A DNA stretch of 64,000 bases from Adiantum capillus-veneris (GCA_014529385.2 CM043953.1:109992549-110056548), one strand, 5' to 3'. Shown: positions 46,594-58,813, counted from the first letter of the stretch. Notes: generated by a model not told the origin, from the letters alone. Made by a program: numbers and translations.

Positions 46594-47119
46594 CAGAGCG
46601 GTAGCAGACTCGGATAAGCGCTGACAGGCTAACGTGGCAGGTTGTATGGATTGCCGCATGGATCTCCGGATTTTGCGGCGTGAAAAGCGTTGACAGTCTT
46701 GACGTGGCCTGTCGAACGAATTTTCGCTTTTTACGCTGACACAGTTGTACGGAATTCCTGATTTTACGCTGGCTGAATTTTGAGACAACTTTTTTACCGG
46801 TTGCTTTATTTTTGAAAGCTTTTAAAGTTGACAGCTTTTGGGCATCCCTTGTAACCAATAAATAAGTGGGCAAGGCCTCTCTTCTCAAAGCATTTGGACG
46901 CAAAGTCTGAGAGTGAGCACCCTCCCATTCTCTTGTACATTGAACACAAATTAATACAAAAAGAAATATCGAAAGGGGCGCAAATCTTTGGGGCCAATAT
47001 CTCTAGGCACGGAGCTACGTCGAGCTGTGTCGACTCAAGTGTGAATTGTGAATTGTTTTATAGTGAATCTCTACTGTGTCGCGGTTGAATCTTGACTTGG
47101 GGTGTCCAAGTTTGTTACA
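46594..47119 (+). mobile_element. G3 3' LTR, second half
   Basis: Starts with the CAGAG duplicate and continues GCGGTAGCAGACTCGGATAA as in the G3 5' LTR (GTGGCAGCAGACTCGGACAA), ending CAAGTTTGTTACA. It carries the shared box at 46960-46997. Confidence 0.88.
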
Positions 47120-49050
47120 TTGTAAGGTAAATTTCTGAAGTCTAAGTTGTCTGAGTATGAAAAATTCTTTGGTTGGAAAGAAAGATATGTTGATAACTAT
47201 CTCTACCTTCCCTGATTAGACAGGATTGGATTAAGCTCTATTTTAAGATCTGAAGAAGCTTTAGATGCTCTCCCTCCTTGTGTAAGAAAGGTATGGAACC
47301 ATCTCGTCGTAGCTTTCAAATATGTGAAAACTTGACAACAAACGTAACCTTAGAAAGCAAGAAGGCTAGCAATCTCAACTATTGGTCGCCCTTATAGCAA
47401 AGCTGCCTTTTCTTCTTACGTAAATGGAGCTTCGGGTCATGTAGTTACTGGCGATTGTTCTATTTTTTTCTTTTGATTTCTTGAAAGACCTTTTTTCTAG
47501 AGGTACTAATTATAGGCTCCCTTCCTCGGATGACTCTTGCCTTCTTAAAGTCATAGAGAAAGGAATTTCTAGAGTCTTTAGGAGTTCAAGGTGTTTTTAC
47601 GCATTGGAAGTTTATAGTCCTCAAGAAAGTTTTCTTGAAATTAGCATCTTGCTCTAGGAACGTTTCTTCAGGAAGGAATAGCTCATCTTCTTCTGATCCT
47701 TATGCTCTTAGGAAATTTCATTGTGATTTTGTAATTTCTTATGTAGATAAGTGCTCTAATAACTTTGTTGTTAGTGCAAAAAGCTCTATTTAGAATGCTT
47801 GTTAGGTGAAGTAAAGTCTCAAACTTATAATGGTTGTGATCTTTTGATGCAAGAGGTATCTTGAAACATCAAGTTTTTTGCGAGTCTTTTGGTTTCAAGT
47901 GCCGGCCTAAATTACCATTTTTGTATACCATTTGGAAGCTCCACAAAAATCCTATAAAACCTAGATTTGTAGCTACTTCTTGTAACACCTCTTTGACCGA
48001 GGTTTTCAAACGGCTTAGGTATTGTTTCAAAGCCATTTTACTTAACGTAAATGAACTATGGAAAAATCTCCTAAAGGAAGCAGACGTACCTACCAATTCA
48101 AGTTGGATTTTAAATGATTGAGTAGGTGTGATTCCTGTTTTTGAACTCTTCAAGCAGCATTAAGGGGAAATCTTCTCCTTTATGTCTCTAAACTTTTGAC
48201 TTTACAACACTATATATGAAGCTAAATTTTCAAAAGTTTTTGCATACAAGCTTGAGAAGGATTATAAGGCATTTCTAGTAGAAAAGTCAGCCTTGAACTT
48301 TGACTTCTTATGGTTCAAAGGTAAGAATGCAAACATAGGCAAAGGAAGAAAGAGATTCACTAGGATTGTAGATGACATTGACATCATATCTTGGTTAGAT
48401 TTTCTTTTGGATAATTTATATATAACATTTGGTGACTCTTTTTAAGCAAACAATTGGTATCCCTATGGGCACCAATTCCGTTGTTTTTCTTGCTTATTTG
48501 TATCTTTTATCTATGAGTTTGATTTTATGGAGCGCCTTGCCCTTACAACACTTGCCTAATATTTCTGCACAAGTTATGCAATATAAGGCGCTTTGTAGAT
48601 GATCTTTTAGTTCTTGACGCTCCTCCTCTTCAAGATTTTATATACTTGAATTCGAGTTCTATAGGTGGAGGAATTTATCTTAAGGAGTTTTGTAAACTTA
48701 AGTGGACCAATTGTTGTGTCTTTTTAGACCTTAAAATTTTTCAAACTCCCTTGGTATTGGAAGTAGATATCTATGATAAATGGCTTGGATTGGAATAAAT
48801 ATCATCTATATGCCTCACATTTCTTTAAACATTACTCTTTTAGCTATGTACGGTGTGATTTGTTGTCAACTATTTAGATTTTTTTGTCTTTGTTCTAGTA
48901 AATCTGCTTTCGTTCTTTGGTCATGCCATCTTATTTCTTTACTTGTTGAGAAAGGATACTCATTCAAAAGAATCGTGGAAAACGTTCGTTCTTTTTTGCA
49001 TCATAGTAAGCTTATTTCACTGTTTCTTCCTTTGGAATGTTCACGATAAT
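47120..49050 (+). pseudogene. Penelope-like element (PLE) reverse transcriptase, decayed
   Basis: Plus-strand fragments in several frames follow the order of a PLE reverse transcriptase: SYVDKCSNNFVV (about 47738-47773); FLYTIWKLHKNPIKPRF (47918-47971) followed by SCNTSLTEVFKRL; SWILND; then FKQTIGIPMGTN (QTIGIPMGTN at 48447-48476); RFVDDLLVLD with the catalytic Asp pair (48589-48618); and a C-terminal part with LLVEKGYSFKRIVENVRSFL (about 48925-48984). The HKNP..RF block and IGIPMGTN are distinctive of a PLE group widespread in invertebrates. No GIY-YIG endonuclease was found. Many stops and frameshifts make it dead. Its upstream part may lie beyond G3, at 31799-32262. Confidence 0.72.
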
Positions 49051-49189
49051 CAGTAGTAAATTCAATAAAAGTGGGGAGCTTAAACGCTTGCTTATTCTTT
49101 GACTTAGTAACACACTATTTTGATGTTTTGATTTCTAGCGCTTCTAGTGTTTTTGCTCTAGCTTGAAAATGCTAGCCTTGATCATGGCT

Positions 49190-49801
49190 CAGGATGCCCA
49201 TCACCTCCGGTGGTGACGTGGCTGCAGAAAATGTTGACGCTGTTGGCTGTAAGGCAACTCCGCAAATTGCGAAACAGATGACACGTGGCAGCCGGTACGA
49301 AATTCCGTGAATTCAGGTAGCTTTTGCGGCAGGTTTTGGAGCTTTTTCCTACCCTATTTGTTGGCTGCTTTATTCTACGCCATATAGCTAGTGAGAGAGA
49401 GAGAGAGAGCTTTTATTTTTAAAAGCTTTGCTTGCCAAGATGGCTTGTGAGAGAAAAAAACCTCTTCTGCTTTATTTATGAAGAGCTTTTGATTTTCAGC
49501 TTTTGGGTTCTGCTTTTAGCATCCCTTTGTACTCTTTAAATAAGCATGCAGGGCCTCTCACAACTCAGAGCATCTGGACGCAGAGTCTGAGTGTGAGCGC
49601 CTGCCCGCACTCTTGTACTTTGAACTCAGATCAATACAAAAAGAAATACCAAAAGGGGTGCCAGTCTATGGAGCCAATATCTCTAGGCACGGAACTCCGC
49701 CGGGCTAGTGTCGAATAAATTGTGAATTGTGAAGTATTTTGAAGTGGTTATTTAGTGCTGTCGCGGTAGATTCTCGACTTCGAGTGTCCAAGTCTGTTAC
49801 A
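49190..49801 (+). mobile_element. G5 5' LTR
   Basis: Matches 53470-54078 from GGTGACGTGGCTGCAGAA onward and ends GTCTGTTACA. The first tens of bases differ from the 3' LTR, so the left end is uncertain. Shared box at 49640-49677. Confidence 0.75.
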
Positions 49802-49802
49802 A

Positions 49803-49814
49803 TGGTATCAGCGC
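49803..49814 (+). promoter_or_regulatory. G5 primer binding site (tRNA-iMet, mutated)
   Basis: TGGTATCAGCGC, one mismatch from TGGTATCAGAGC, one base after the LTR. Confidence 0.82.
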
Positions 49815-49899
49815 ACGGCCTATTTCTTGTCTACGGGAAATCCGATCCCAAAATTTTCTTCCCCGGCACCTACGACTTCAGCTGAGCAAAGATCATTCA

Positions 49900-51600
49900 A
49901 CTCCCTCTGCATCCGGAGATGCGGGAAGGGATCACAACGAAGATTCAGGCAAGGAGTATGGCCTGCCTCGGCCTACTCAAGCGGAGCGTCGAGAGATGGA
50001 GCGTCAACGATTGATCGGCGATGCAACAAAGACGATGCTTAATTTTGCCAAGGACCCGAAAATGGCAAAATATATGAGTTAAGACCTCTTTGGAGGAGGT
50101 GCACACGCAGTGGCAGAAAACCACAGAACCACCCCAAAAACCCCCTTTCAAGAAACCTCCTACTCCCAAGAAGTATACAAAGAAAGAATTAGAAGAGGTG
50201 GTTGATGCACGAATTGCTCAGCTTTTTGACGCGCAGATCAAAGCTAAAAAGCACGACAAAAAGCAGAAGGAAGGCAGTGACTTCTCGGGTTATTTGGGTC
50301 GTCAGTCTACTTTTGAAAAGGCAAGAAAGCAGAAGAAGCGTGTTCGATTTGAAGGAGTACCCAGTTCTTCTTCTTCTTCTGAGAATTCTTCTAGCTCCTC
50401 GGACTCGAGCGAAGAAGACAGAAAAGGTAAAAAGTGAAGCAAGAATCAACGCTTCGGAAAGGGTAAGAAAAAGGCAAAGAAGTGTAAATCTCGCCCCGTG
50501 AGTGACAGTTCTACAAAGGACTCGTTTACAGATAGTTCAGACTCTGACGACAGCAACTTCTATGCAAAGAAGAAGAATTTTTCCAAAGCCAACCAGTATG
50601 ACTTTCTGGAAGATAAAAGCAAGAAAGTCCAAGAGTTTAAGGAAGGTAGACAGTCAATTAAATTTGACATGTTTTCGGAATATAGAGATGCTTTGAAGGC
50701 TTTGTCTTTTGTACAGCAGTTTGACATCGCTTTCGTGGGAGTGCGTTACTCAGAGCACTCTAAGATTCGGAGAGCTGCCTCTTACTTAAAGAGGAATGCT
50801 CGAACTTGGTGGTCCACGCTTCTATTAAGCAAGACCGCGCAAGTTAAATGACTGAAATTCAAGAGGCTTTTTATTTCTTCTTGGCTGACTCGAGAGTAAA
50901 AATGCGATATACGAACCGCTTGGAACCATCTTTGGATAACCAAGAAGGATATAGTGGAGGCTTATTGCGAGAGATTTCTACCCGCCTCTTCATTTAAGAA
51001 GATCTCGTTCAAGGAATAGATTGAGCGGTTTACCTTGGGTCTACCTACAGAGATCACTGCTTGGAACAAAAGTCATCTTCCATTCAAGAGTTGATGAGTC
51101 ATGCGAAACGGGGTTTTGCCATTCACTCAGGCAGTTTGACCTACCCCACATATGAGATCATGACGTAGAGAGCCGAACAGACTTCGATAAATGAAAGTAG
51201 AAAGAGGAAGAGCAACCCCGAACAGAAAGAGAAGGATGCACGACCCAAGCTTACTCCTCAAGAGAGGGCTCTCTACAAAAAGAAGAGGAAGTGCTTTGAA
51301 TGCGGGGGAACTGGGCATATCTCCGCGAAGTGCCCTAACAAGGCACCAAATGAACATGATTCTAAAGTAGCTGAGGGACGTGGCAGAAAAGGCAGATAAA
51401 AAGCAGAATTTGTACCACATTGCGTGGGGCTTGAACTGCATCAAATGAATGAAAGTACAAACTTTGCCGCTTTTGCGGCAAAGTAAAAGATCACGAAGCT
51501 CTTTTGAAGGAGCCAAGGCCAACTTCTTTTCACTTGGAATTGGCGGCTCGATTTGAAATTACGTCCGATAGATTGAGGCCACAGGCAGAGGTAGTTCGAG
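49900..51600 (+). pseudogene. G5 gag and start of protease
   Basis: ORFs 50090-50437 (Lys/Glu-rich with a poly-Ser stretch) and 50498-50851, which contains the capsid segment RYSEHSKIRRAASYLKRNAR then TWWSTLLL. The zinc knuckle CFECGGTGHISAKC is at about 51292-51333. The protease is reduced to a degenerate EGAKANF-like stretch (about 51508-51530). Relative to G3 this gag is better preserved. Confidence 0.78.
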
Positions 51601-51604
51601 TGGC

Positions 51605-52810
51605 ACCCGGACATTGTGCATTACACAGCCGTTGAGGGAAAAGGTTCTTACCGAATGCCACTGTTACGGGTCACCGCGGCACTGCTACCACCTTGAAAGG
51701 GGTAGAGAGATACTTCTTTTGGTCGAGACTCAAGAAGGATGTGGACGAGTTTGTGCGCAGTTGCTTGGTATGCCAGAAGGTCAAGTTTGACAAGCATAAA
51801 GCACAGGGTTGTTACAGCCTTTTACCCATATCCACTCGCCCTGGGAAAGTATTGTAATGGATTTCATCTCCTGAGAACTCAGTATGGGCACGATTGTTTA
51901 TTGCCCAGGTCTTCAGATTATATGGCATGCCTGAGACAATTGCCTTCGACAGGGACTCGAGGTTCACGAGTTTGTTTCGGATGGCTATTTGGGAGAACAT
52001 AGGCACGCGGTTGCAGTTCTCGTCATCGTTCCACCCGCAGACTGACGGGCAATCAAAGATTGCTAATTCAGTGGTACTGGATCTGTTGAAGTCTTCTTTG
52101 TTGGATCAGAAGACGACTTGGGAAAGGTTTCTACCTTTGATGGAATATGCCTACAGAAACACGATTAACTCTTTGATGGGGAAGGTGCCATATGAGATTC
52201 TTCAATTTGCTATGAAGGTTCCACCCTTTCTTAGCACGAAAGATAAGATTTTTCTTTGAAGCCGACCAATTCACGAGGGACTTTGTCTGGAAGGCTTTGC
52301 AGAAATTTCAAGAAAGACTGAAAAAGGCAGCAGGATCGCCATTGTCGCGAGTTGAAATTGAAGGAGAATGATTGGGTGCTCTTACATTATGGGAAGGCAC
52401 TCGCGAGAAAGAAAAAGAAGAGAAAGGAGTGTCTTTTTTGAAAGCTTAGCATGAGATAGTGTGGACCTTTGTAGATTTCCTGAAAAGATAAATGATATCT
52501 CCTTTGGACTGAAGCTGCCAGAATACTTGCAAGATTCACAATGTTTTTCATGCGAGTCTCTTAAAGACTTTCGAAGGCGATGTACCTGATGATGGGAAGC
52601 TAGATATGAATTGGACGAAAACGAGCAGATACTCATTCCAGAACAGAAATTGGCACAGAATGAAAGAAAGAAGGTAAAGCGAACTGACGGTTCTTGGTTA
52701 AATTCAAGACCTACTTGTCAATGGATACGAAGCCAATGGAGGAGGAAGACCTAGTAGATATTCCTTGGAATGTGAATCTTTACCTTGAAGCTTTTGGTTT
52801 AGCATATTCT
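51605..52810 (+). pseudogene. G5 integrase and chromodomain fragments
   Basis: Zinc region remnants (SCLVCQKVKFD equivalent at about 51755-51790). ORF 51894-52259 carries FRLYGMPETIAFDRDSRFTS, FHPQTDGQSKIANS (the catalytic Glu region reads Lys here) and LPLMEYAYRNTINSLMGKVP. The C-terminal segment and a chromodomain-like RFLVKFKTYLSMDTK follow in shifted frames (about 52690-52740). Not functional. Confidence 0.75.
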
Positions 52811-53411
52811 ATTCCAAATGGAATCCGGAATTCAGCTTGGCCGGATATCTGGTGAAGTGGGTTTGTACAAGAGGGGAGTTACTCCGCTCCTTTGTCAACA
52901 AATGCCTCGATTTTTGACTACTAGAGTCACTGATGTCTCTTTGAGCTTCAGGGATACTGAGAGCTGACAGTATTCTACTAGATGACTTTACGAAATGGAA
53001 TTCTGGAATATGAAACTGATTTGTTCTTGACTTGTTTTTAAGTGCAGGAACTGATAGACGAAATGATTGCAGAATTTTGGTCTAAATGATCTCGAATAGA
53101 CATGGTTGCAATAGGGGTTAGTCAGTCGGGCATCTATGAGGTCCTGAGTGGATCTAGATGGGATTGCTAACCGCTTTTCTGATAAATCATTGTCTAAGAT
53201 TCGAACGAATGTTGAATGTGATTTGTCTTTTGATGTCTTGTGATGTCCTGTGATGTCGTGTGATGTGACTGTCGATTGGTACATGTGCTAGATGTGTGTT
53301 CCTAGTGCATAGGTACTAACTGTCAGTGTCTGCTAAGGCAGTTTATGGCTTCTGTCTGTTTTGCAGGCGTAATCAAGGGCGATTACAATGCTTTCAAGAG
53401 GGGGGTAGGTG

Positions 53412-54078
53412 TGTCACAAACTGGTGACGTGGCTACCTCCCCCCCCCGGCAAGGACCCCTTGGCAGGCTGAATGGTGACGTGGCTGCAGAAGACTCTCGG
53501 AAATGCTGACGCTGTTGGTTGTACGGCAACTCCCCAAATTGCGGGAACAGATGACACGTGGCACCCCGTACGGAATTTTGTGAATTCAGGTAGCTTTTGC
53601 GGCAGATTTTAGAGCTTTTTCCTACCGTATTTGCTGCTTGCTTTATTCTACGCCATATAGCTAGTGAGAGAGAGAGAGAGTGCTTTTATTTTTAAAAGCT
53701 TTGCTTTTATTGCCGAGATGCTTGTGAGAGAAAAAAACCTCTTCTGCTTTATTTATGAAGAGCTTTTGATTTTCAGCTTTTGGGTTCTGCTTTTAGCATC
53801 CCTTTGTACTCTTTCAATAAGCAGGCAGGGCCCCTCACAACTCTGAGCATGTGGACGCAGAGTCTGAGTGTGAGCGCCTGCCCGCACTCTTGTACTTTGA
53901 ACTCAAATTAATACAAAAAGAAATACTGAAAGGGGCGCCAATCTATCGGGCCAATATCTCTAGGCACGGAACTCTGCTGGGCCAGTTTCGAATAAATTGT
54001 GAATCGTGAAGTGTTTTGAAGTGGTTATTTGGTGCTGTCGTGGTATATTCTCGACTTGGAGTGTCTAAGTCTGTTACA
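53412..54078 (+). mobile_element. G5 3' LTR
   Basis: 667 bp, TGTCACAAACTGGTGACG..AAGTCTGTTACA, preceded by the polypurine CAAGAGGGGGTAGG (53395-53408). It contains the shared box at 53917-53954 and a nine-C run at 53440. Confidence 0.85.
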
Positions 54079-54731
54079 CATCCCCCATTTTTCCGAGTCG
54101 TGGCTGGTGGATAGCTGGCTGACTCGATCCTTAAGAGGTTATATATGGAGTGGGTAGGGCACTAGGTGGTGTGTGTGTGTGTGCAGAGTCTTGTGGTGCA
54201 GGGCGACAACCCTAGGAGGTGCATGAAGGGTCGCGGGGGAGGGGGTGTGTGGGGCGGGTAGCAGCCTTAGCGTTTTTGCTGGCTGTCCCCATCCCTAGCG
54301 TTTTTCTCCACCATGATCAGGGTGGCACCGCCATGTAGATGATGGGCAACAGGGGCATTCCCCTAGTGTTTTTCTTCTCAGAGCTTCTATACGGAGACGA
54401 TGTGATCACCAAGATGTAGAGCACCACATCAGAGGTGCAAACATTGGAGAGGAGGTTCCATGCTCTCTACTCAAGGCATGTTTCCCTCTCTCTACAGATG
54501 TGTTCTCTTGCAAGGAAAAGATACCGCAAGAGCCTCTCTTTCACAGGAGGCTAGGGCAGCCCATGTTGAGATCGTGACAGTGGTCTCATGTGTAGGAGTA
54601 GTTGGTAGTGTCAGTAGCATTCGCAGTTGTGTGTACCTTGGGTTTGTCCAATTGGCATATGAGTTCTATGTCGGACCACACCCTTGGTCTCTTGTATAAG
54701 CAACTTGTTATCAACATGGAGAGCCTTTTCC

Positions 54732-54820
<89 letters not shown>

Positions 54821-57620
54821 TCTCACATTCACAGATGTCCTCTCTTTCTACCTTAGTGATCTCTCTTCTCCACAAGTGTACCTTGTTCATGTGTTTGGCA
54901 TTGCACGTGTTCTAGATCGAAGTCGAGGTGCCCACCTGATCACGAGCCAATTCTTATCTTCATTGCATCTTGTCTTTGTCATGGTATCAAAGCCCTAGGT
55001 GATACGACCACCTTGGATACTCGGATTTGATTGGGTGCCGTTTTGGACATGATTGAGAGAGAAGAAGCTCGTTCTTTATTCCTGGTTTTCTCCATGTTTG
55101 GGGTTGATTTGGGTATGTGAAGGCCTTTGATCCTCGTCTACGACTTCCCCGTCTTTACCTTGCTTACCCTAACCGCTCTTCAGTGAGGGGAACCCGATGG
55201 AGGCTTCAGGATGTGTACTGGTGTTGGATTGCTTTGGATGTCCTAGATGGAGTTGTATTACCGTGCCTTCCCGCAAGGGGAGCAAACATGCGGTTGTTGC
55301 CTCTAGACGGGGAGCTTTTTATTTCTAGCTTCTTCAAAGAGAAGTGTTTGGACAGCAGTACGATCTTCGTCAACACTTTTGGAGGAGGTTTCTATGGTTG
55401 TTTTCTTCGAGGAAATGGATTGGCAAATTTGTTGTGCGTTTTACAAATGCACATGTTCCATGGATTTGTCAACTGAGCTACCTATCCGATGGGTAGCAGA
55501 TTATGATTTAGTGGCACTTTTGTACTAGATTGTGGATTGTGGATGACAGAGGGGGATCGCTTTCCTTCTTGGAACAGAGGATGTTCTTTGATTTTCCCTT
55601 GTCCATCTAAGGATGGAAGTTCCAAATCCGGCTTCAGGTGACTCTTGTTTATTCGGTATGCAATAGTTCAGATGCATGTTCCAATGCATGTGTTGGAGTT
55701 GGCTTTGACAGGCAGAGGGTCATATTTCTATGTCCAGAACCAATTCTTGTTTGATTATCTGACTGCTTTGGATGAGCGTTAGAGGTGGAGCATGTTGTGC
55801 CAGACCCTTAGTCGACAATGACCACAATTAGAGAAGGTTTTGATGGAGTGCGGACTTCTCTTTTCTCCATGTTCTCTCCTTCCCCGGTGGTAGTGTGGCC
55901 GTACAAATTCATTCCTTTGCCTTCTTGTGAGCTTGTTAGCACCAACTATGGGACAAGCTTGCAACCTTTTACGGGCAGTGTTCTTGATGATCGACAACCG
56001 ACGATTGAGTCAAATGTTACCTCAATCCTTTTGAGGATACTTCTCTTTCAAAGGGGGCTTCCAGTTTATTATCGTCATTCAACTTCCGGTGCTCCATTCA
56101 ACCGAGTACCATGCAGGGTGTCTTCTAGTCCTCGGTTTCCTTGCCCATTTTTTGCGACTTTGGATGGTGTGCTTTATCTCATAGTGCAGTTAGTATCTTG
56201 GCGAATGTTCCTCTTTAGCCATTTTGGTGGCTGCCTCGTCTTTTGGATTTGTGGTGTGACAGTTGCTCTTCCCAGTGTATCCAAGCAGTAGTTCTTATGC
56301 CTCATCTTCCAGATTGATCCCTGGAGACTGTACCATTCACGGTTCACCTACTTCTCTTATCCTTAGACTAGTATGTTGCTTCGAACAGGTGGAGAGTGGT
56401 CCTTCTTGGACTAGGAACCAATTATAGTAAGTCGACATTCTTCAAAGGGGAGACAATCTTCTTAGTTCTCCTAGATTTGGTTCCAGGTTCCACATGTATA
56501 TTTTTCTTTTGGATTCACCTAACTGTGGTGATCCAATTACACAGGTAGAGACCGTTGTAGAGTTATGACGATTATCCATAGTTTTGAGTGTTATGCCTTC
56601 AGAGGGGGATGTGAAGCTAGCTAGGGAGCTAGTTTGCTTAGACTACTTGCTTTCAGTACGAGTGGTTCCATGTGCAGTGAACATGATTGACATTCTATAT
56701 GGTGGCTTTCTATAACACCGTGCTCTTCTCTTGGAAGGCTTGGGTGTGGAGTCCCTTGATCTTGTTGTGTTAGCTGCAGTCTCAACATGTGGACTATGGC
56801 CGGAGGTGCATATTTCCGACTCTTTCCTGGAGGGTGGAGCACTTTAGAGTTGGAAAATGATCCAGATACCAGTCGTTTACACCTTTACCCTCAATTTTAA
56901 CGCATTCTCTTGTAGTGGTCAGCAACCAAACCTTTTGCAAATGCTGATTGTGACACTTGTGAGTTGGTTGGCTTGAGGAGATTCTTGATAGAGCTGGATT
57001 CACTTTCAGCGGACAACAGTGTACGTCTTGGACGTCTTTCGGAGGTAGTGCTTAGATGATTCAACGGTCGTGTATTGATTCGACCTTGGAGTTTTGTAGC
57101 AGATATTCTCGTCCATGAAACCCTCTCTTTATAGGTGCAGATTGCTCAATCCAGCACCGTGGTCCGACTTCCTTTCCAGGAGCTGAAAGGGGGTGCTAGA
57201 GTTCAGGCATCTCTCTGGATTTGTCGAGTCTGTCCTAGTTTATCCCAGGGACAAATGTTAGCGAGTGAGGGCTGTTTTGTGACTGTGCCCGGCAAGTGAG
57301 AGGTAGGTTTCTTATGTTGGGATATGTCTAACCATGTTTAGCTCAAGTTTTAGGCTTGGTTCCATGGCCATTAGGCTCGTGCAGGCTGGGGCTATTTTTC
57401 CCAACCTTGGCAATATTTTTCCAATTGCCTTGCTATATGAAAAACCCCATCATCATTCTTGAGGAGATGCAAAGGTTGGGTGTTTGGGGTGGGGGGTGGG
57501 TGGGTAAAATCTAGGGCTGAACACAACATAAATGATACATGTCAAATGAGGTGGAGGAACAACAACATAATCGTTGACACTTTGAACTGTTACATGTGGA
57601 ATGTCTTGGACTGACAAGTC
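54079..57620 (+). mobile_element. Unclassified decayed retroelement-like DNA
   Basis: At 54981-54993 TGGTATCAAAGCC resembles a Met-type primer site. Upstream DNA (54250-54400) has TAGCGTTTTT motifs like family-delta LTRs, so 54100-54978 could be an LTR. Downstream, 55020-57300 has only short ORFs, the longest 55818-56291 and 55117-55476, whose products I do not recognise. No RT, integrase or matching 3' LTR was found, so classification stays open (a LARD-like non-coding element is one option). Confidence 0.35.
54738..54820. repeat. (CT)n(CA)n compound microsatellite
   Basis: About 23 CT then 18 CA units, the same CT-to-CA junction type as at 4379-4467. Confidence 0.95.
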
Positions 57621-57815
57621 ACTAGATTACTGTGACAGATGAACCCCCACCGCAATGCGAAGGGCAGCGGGTATTTCTCCAAGCAATCCTACCGTGGTAT
57701 AAAGGCAAGGGCTGGGGGCACTTTCTTTGCTTGGTGCCCACATTAGAGTGTGTGGTCACCATGGTTACGGGGAACAAATCAGCCCCCCTCCTCTCTCTCT
57801 CTCTCTCTCTAAGGA
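57621..57815. other. Unassigned sequence with a short (CT)n tract
   Basis: Contains a CT tract at 57789-57810 directly before the LINE fragment. No gene recognised. Confidence 0.4.
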
Positions 57816-58290
57816 TGGATGCAAGATATAAAGGAGTGGTTTGAAAGATGGGATGCATTACACTTGCTACATTATGCCTCAATCAACTCCCAAGTGAATG
57901 AAGCTTTTCTACATCGCCAATGTATTACAGCTTGGAAGAAATCTGGTGGGTCACGCTTCATACATTACTCCACCCATATTGCCCCCAACTACAAAATCAT
58001 GTTCTTTGTTGAAAGAGGAAACCGTACTCACCCTTACGTGCTTGAGCCTATCCCCTTGTCAGCGATACACACTATCACAGCCATTCGGCTTAGCTCCCAC
58101 TCCCTTCGATGCGAGACATGGCGTTGGGGCAATAAAGAAGAGTCAAATCGAGTGTGCACATCATGCTCACTTCAAGTTCGATAGTCTGAGTACCACACAC
58201 TACTAGAGTGCTTAGCTTTTGGTCACATCCGAACTTGCTTCCCTCACGTTTTGAGCCATTTTCTTTCCCAGCCACAGTGTGGGCTCTCCA
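57816..58290 (+). pseudogene. LINE ORF2 C-terminal fragment, copy B
   Basis: Plus-strand ORF 57819-58184: IKEWFERWDALHLLHYASIN, SQVNEAFLHRQCITAWKKSG, RTHPYVLEPIPLSAIHTI, then the LINE-type tail AIRLSSHSLRCETWRWG and RVCTSCSLQVR. After one stop it continues SEYHTLLECLAFGHIRTCF, giving a C-X2-C..H-X4-C arrangement typical of LINE ORF2 C-termini. It is collinear with copy A at 8412-8972 (minus), extending past where copy A stops. Confidence 0.6.
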
Positions 58291-58813
58291 TTGCGATTCT
58301 CATCACCACAATTTTAGGGCATGGAGAATCACTCATGAGCTGCACACATACTACATCACATGTAACTTTGGTCCCATAGGTCATATTTGATCTCCGAGGA
58401 CGATAATACAATCTATCTATCTATCTCTCTAACACTTGAGTTTTTTGCCCACTCACATGGTTTGAGAGCACACGTTCTAATAGATTTGGTGTTGCGCTTC
58501 CTCGCGATATGTTCTTGCCATCTCAAGCGTTTTTGGATCTCTTTTACTAGAGGCATGACCTTCGGATTCTTTGTTACATCCAGAGTTGTTTGAGATTGGT
58601 TTGGTTGGGCTTGTTGTTGCTCTTCTACTCCCTTGATCGGTTGAATCGTTACCTTGAGAGTTGCCTACACTAACCCCCCGTAACCTCACATGTAATCACT
58701 TCCGGTGAGGGATTGAACAAACACACAGAGGCGGCTAAAATGTGCAAAACTCTACAACATTTTATCACTTCAAAACTTGATTAACTGGTGGGTGGGGGGG
58801 GGGGGGGGGGGGG

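Larger units (their letters stand above)
49190..54078 (+). mobile_element. Ty3/Gypsy chromovirus G5, deleted derivative related to G3
   Basis: LTRs of family alpha at both ends, gag, partial protease, integrase parts, chromodomain remnant, 3' UTR and polypurine tract, all collinear with G3. RT and RNase H are absent: the protease-side sequence GGCACCCGGACATTG (about 51602) jumps straight to CATTACACAGCCGTTGAGGG of the integrase zinc region. That corresponds to about 1.9 kb of G3 (about 34630 to 36565). A second deletion lies in the integrase core near 51890. Confidence 0.85.

Noticed and set aside
32258-47124. Target duplication for G3
   Set aside because: CTGTT and TTGTA flanks agree at only three of five positions, so I did not claim one.
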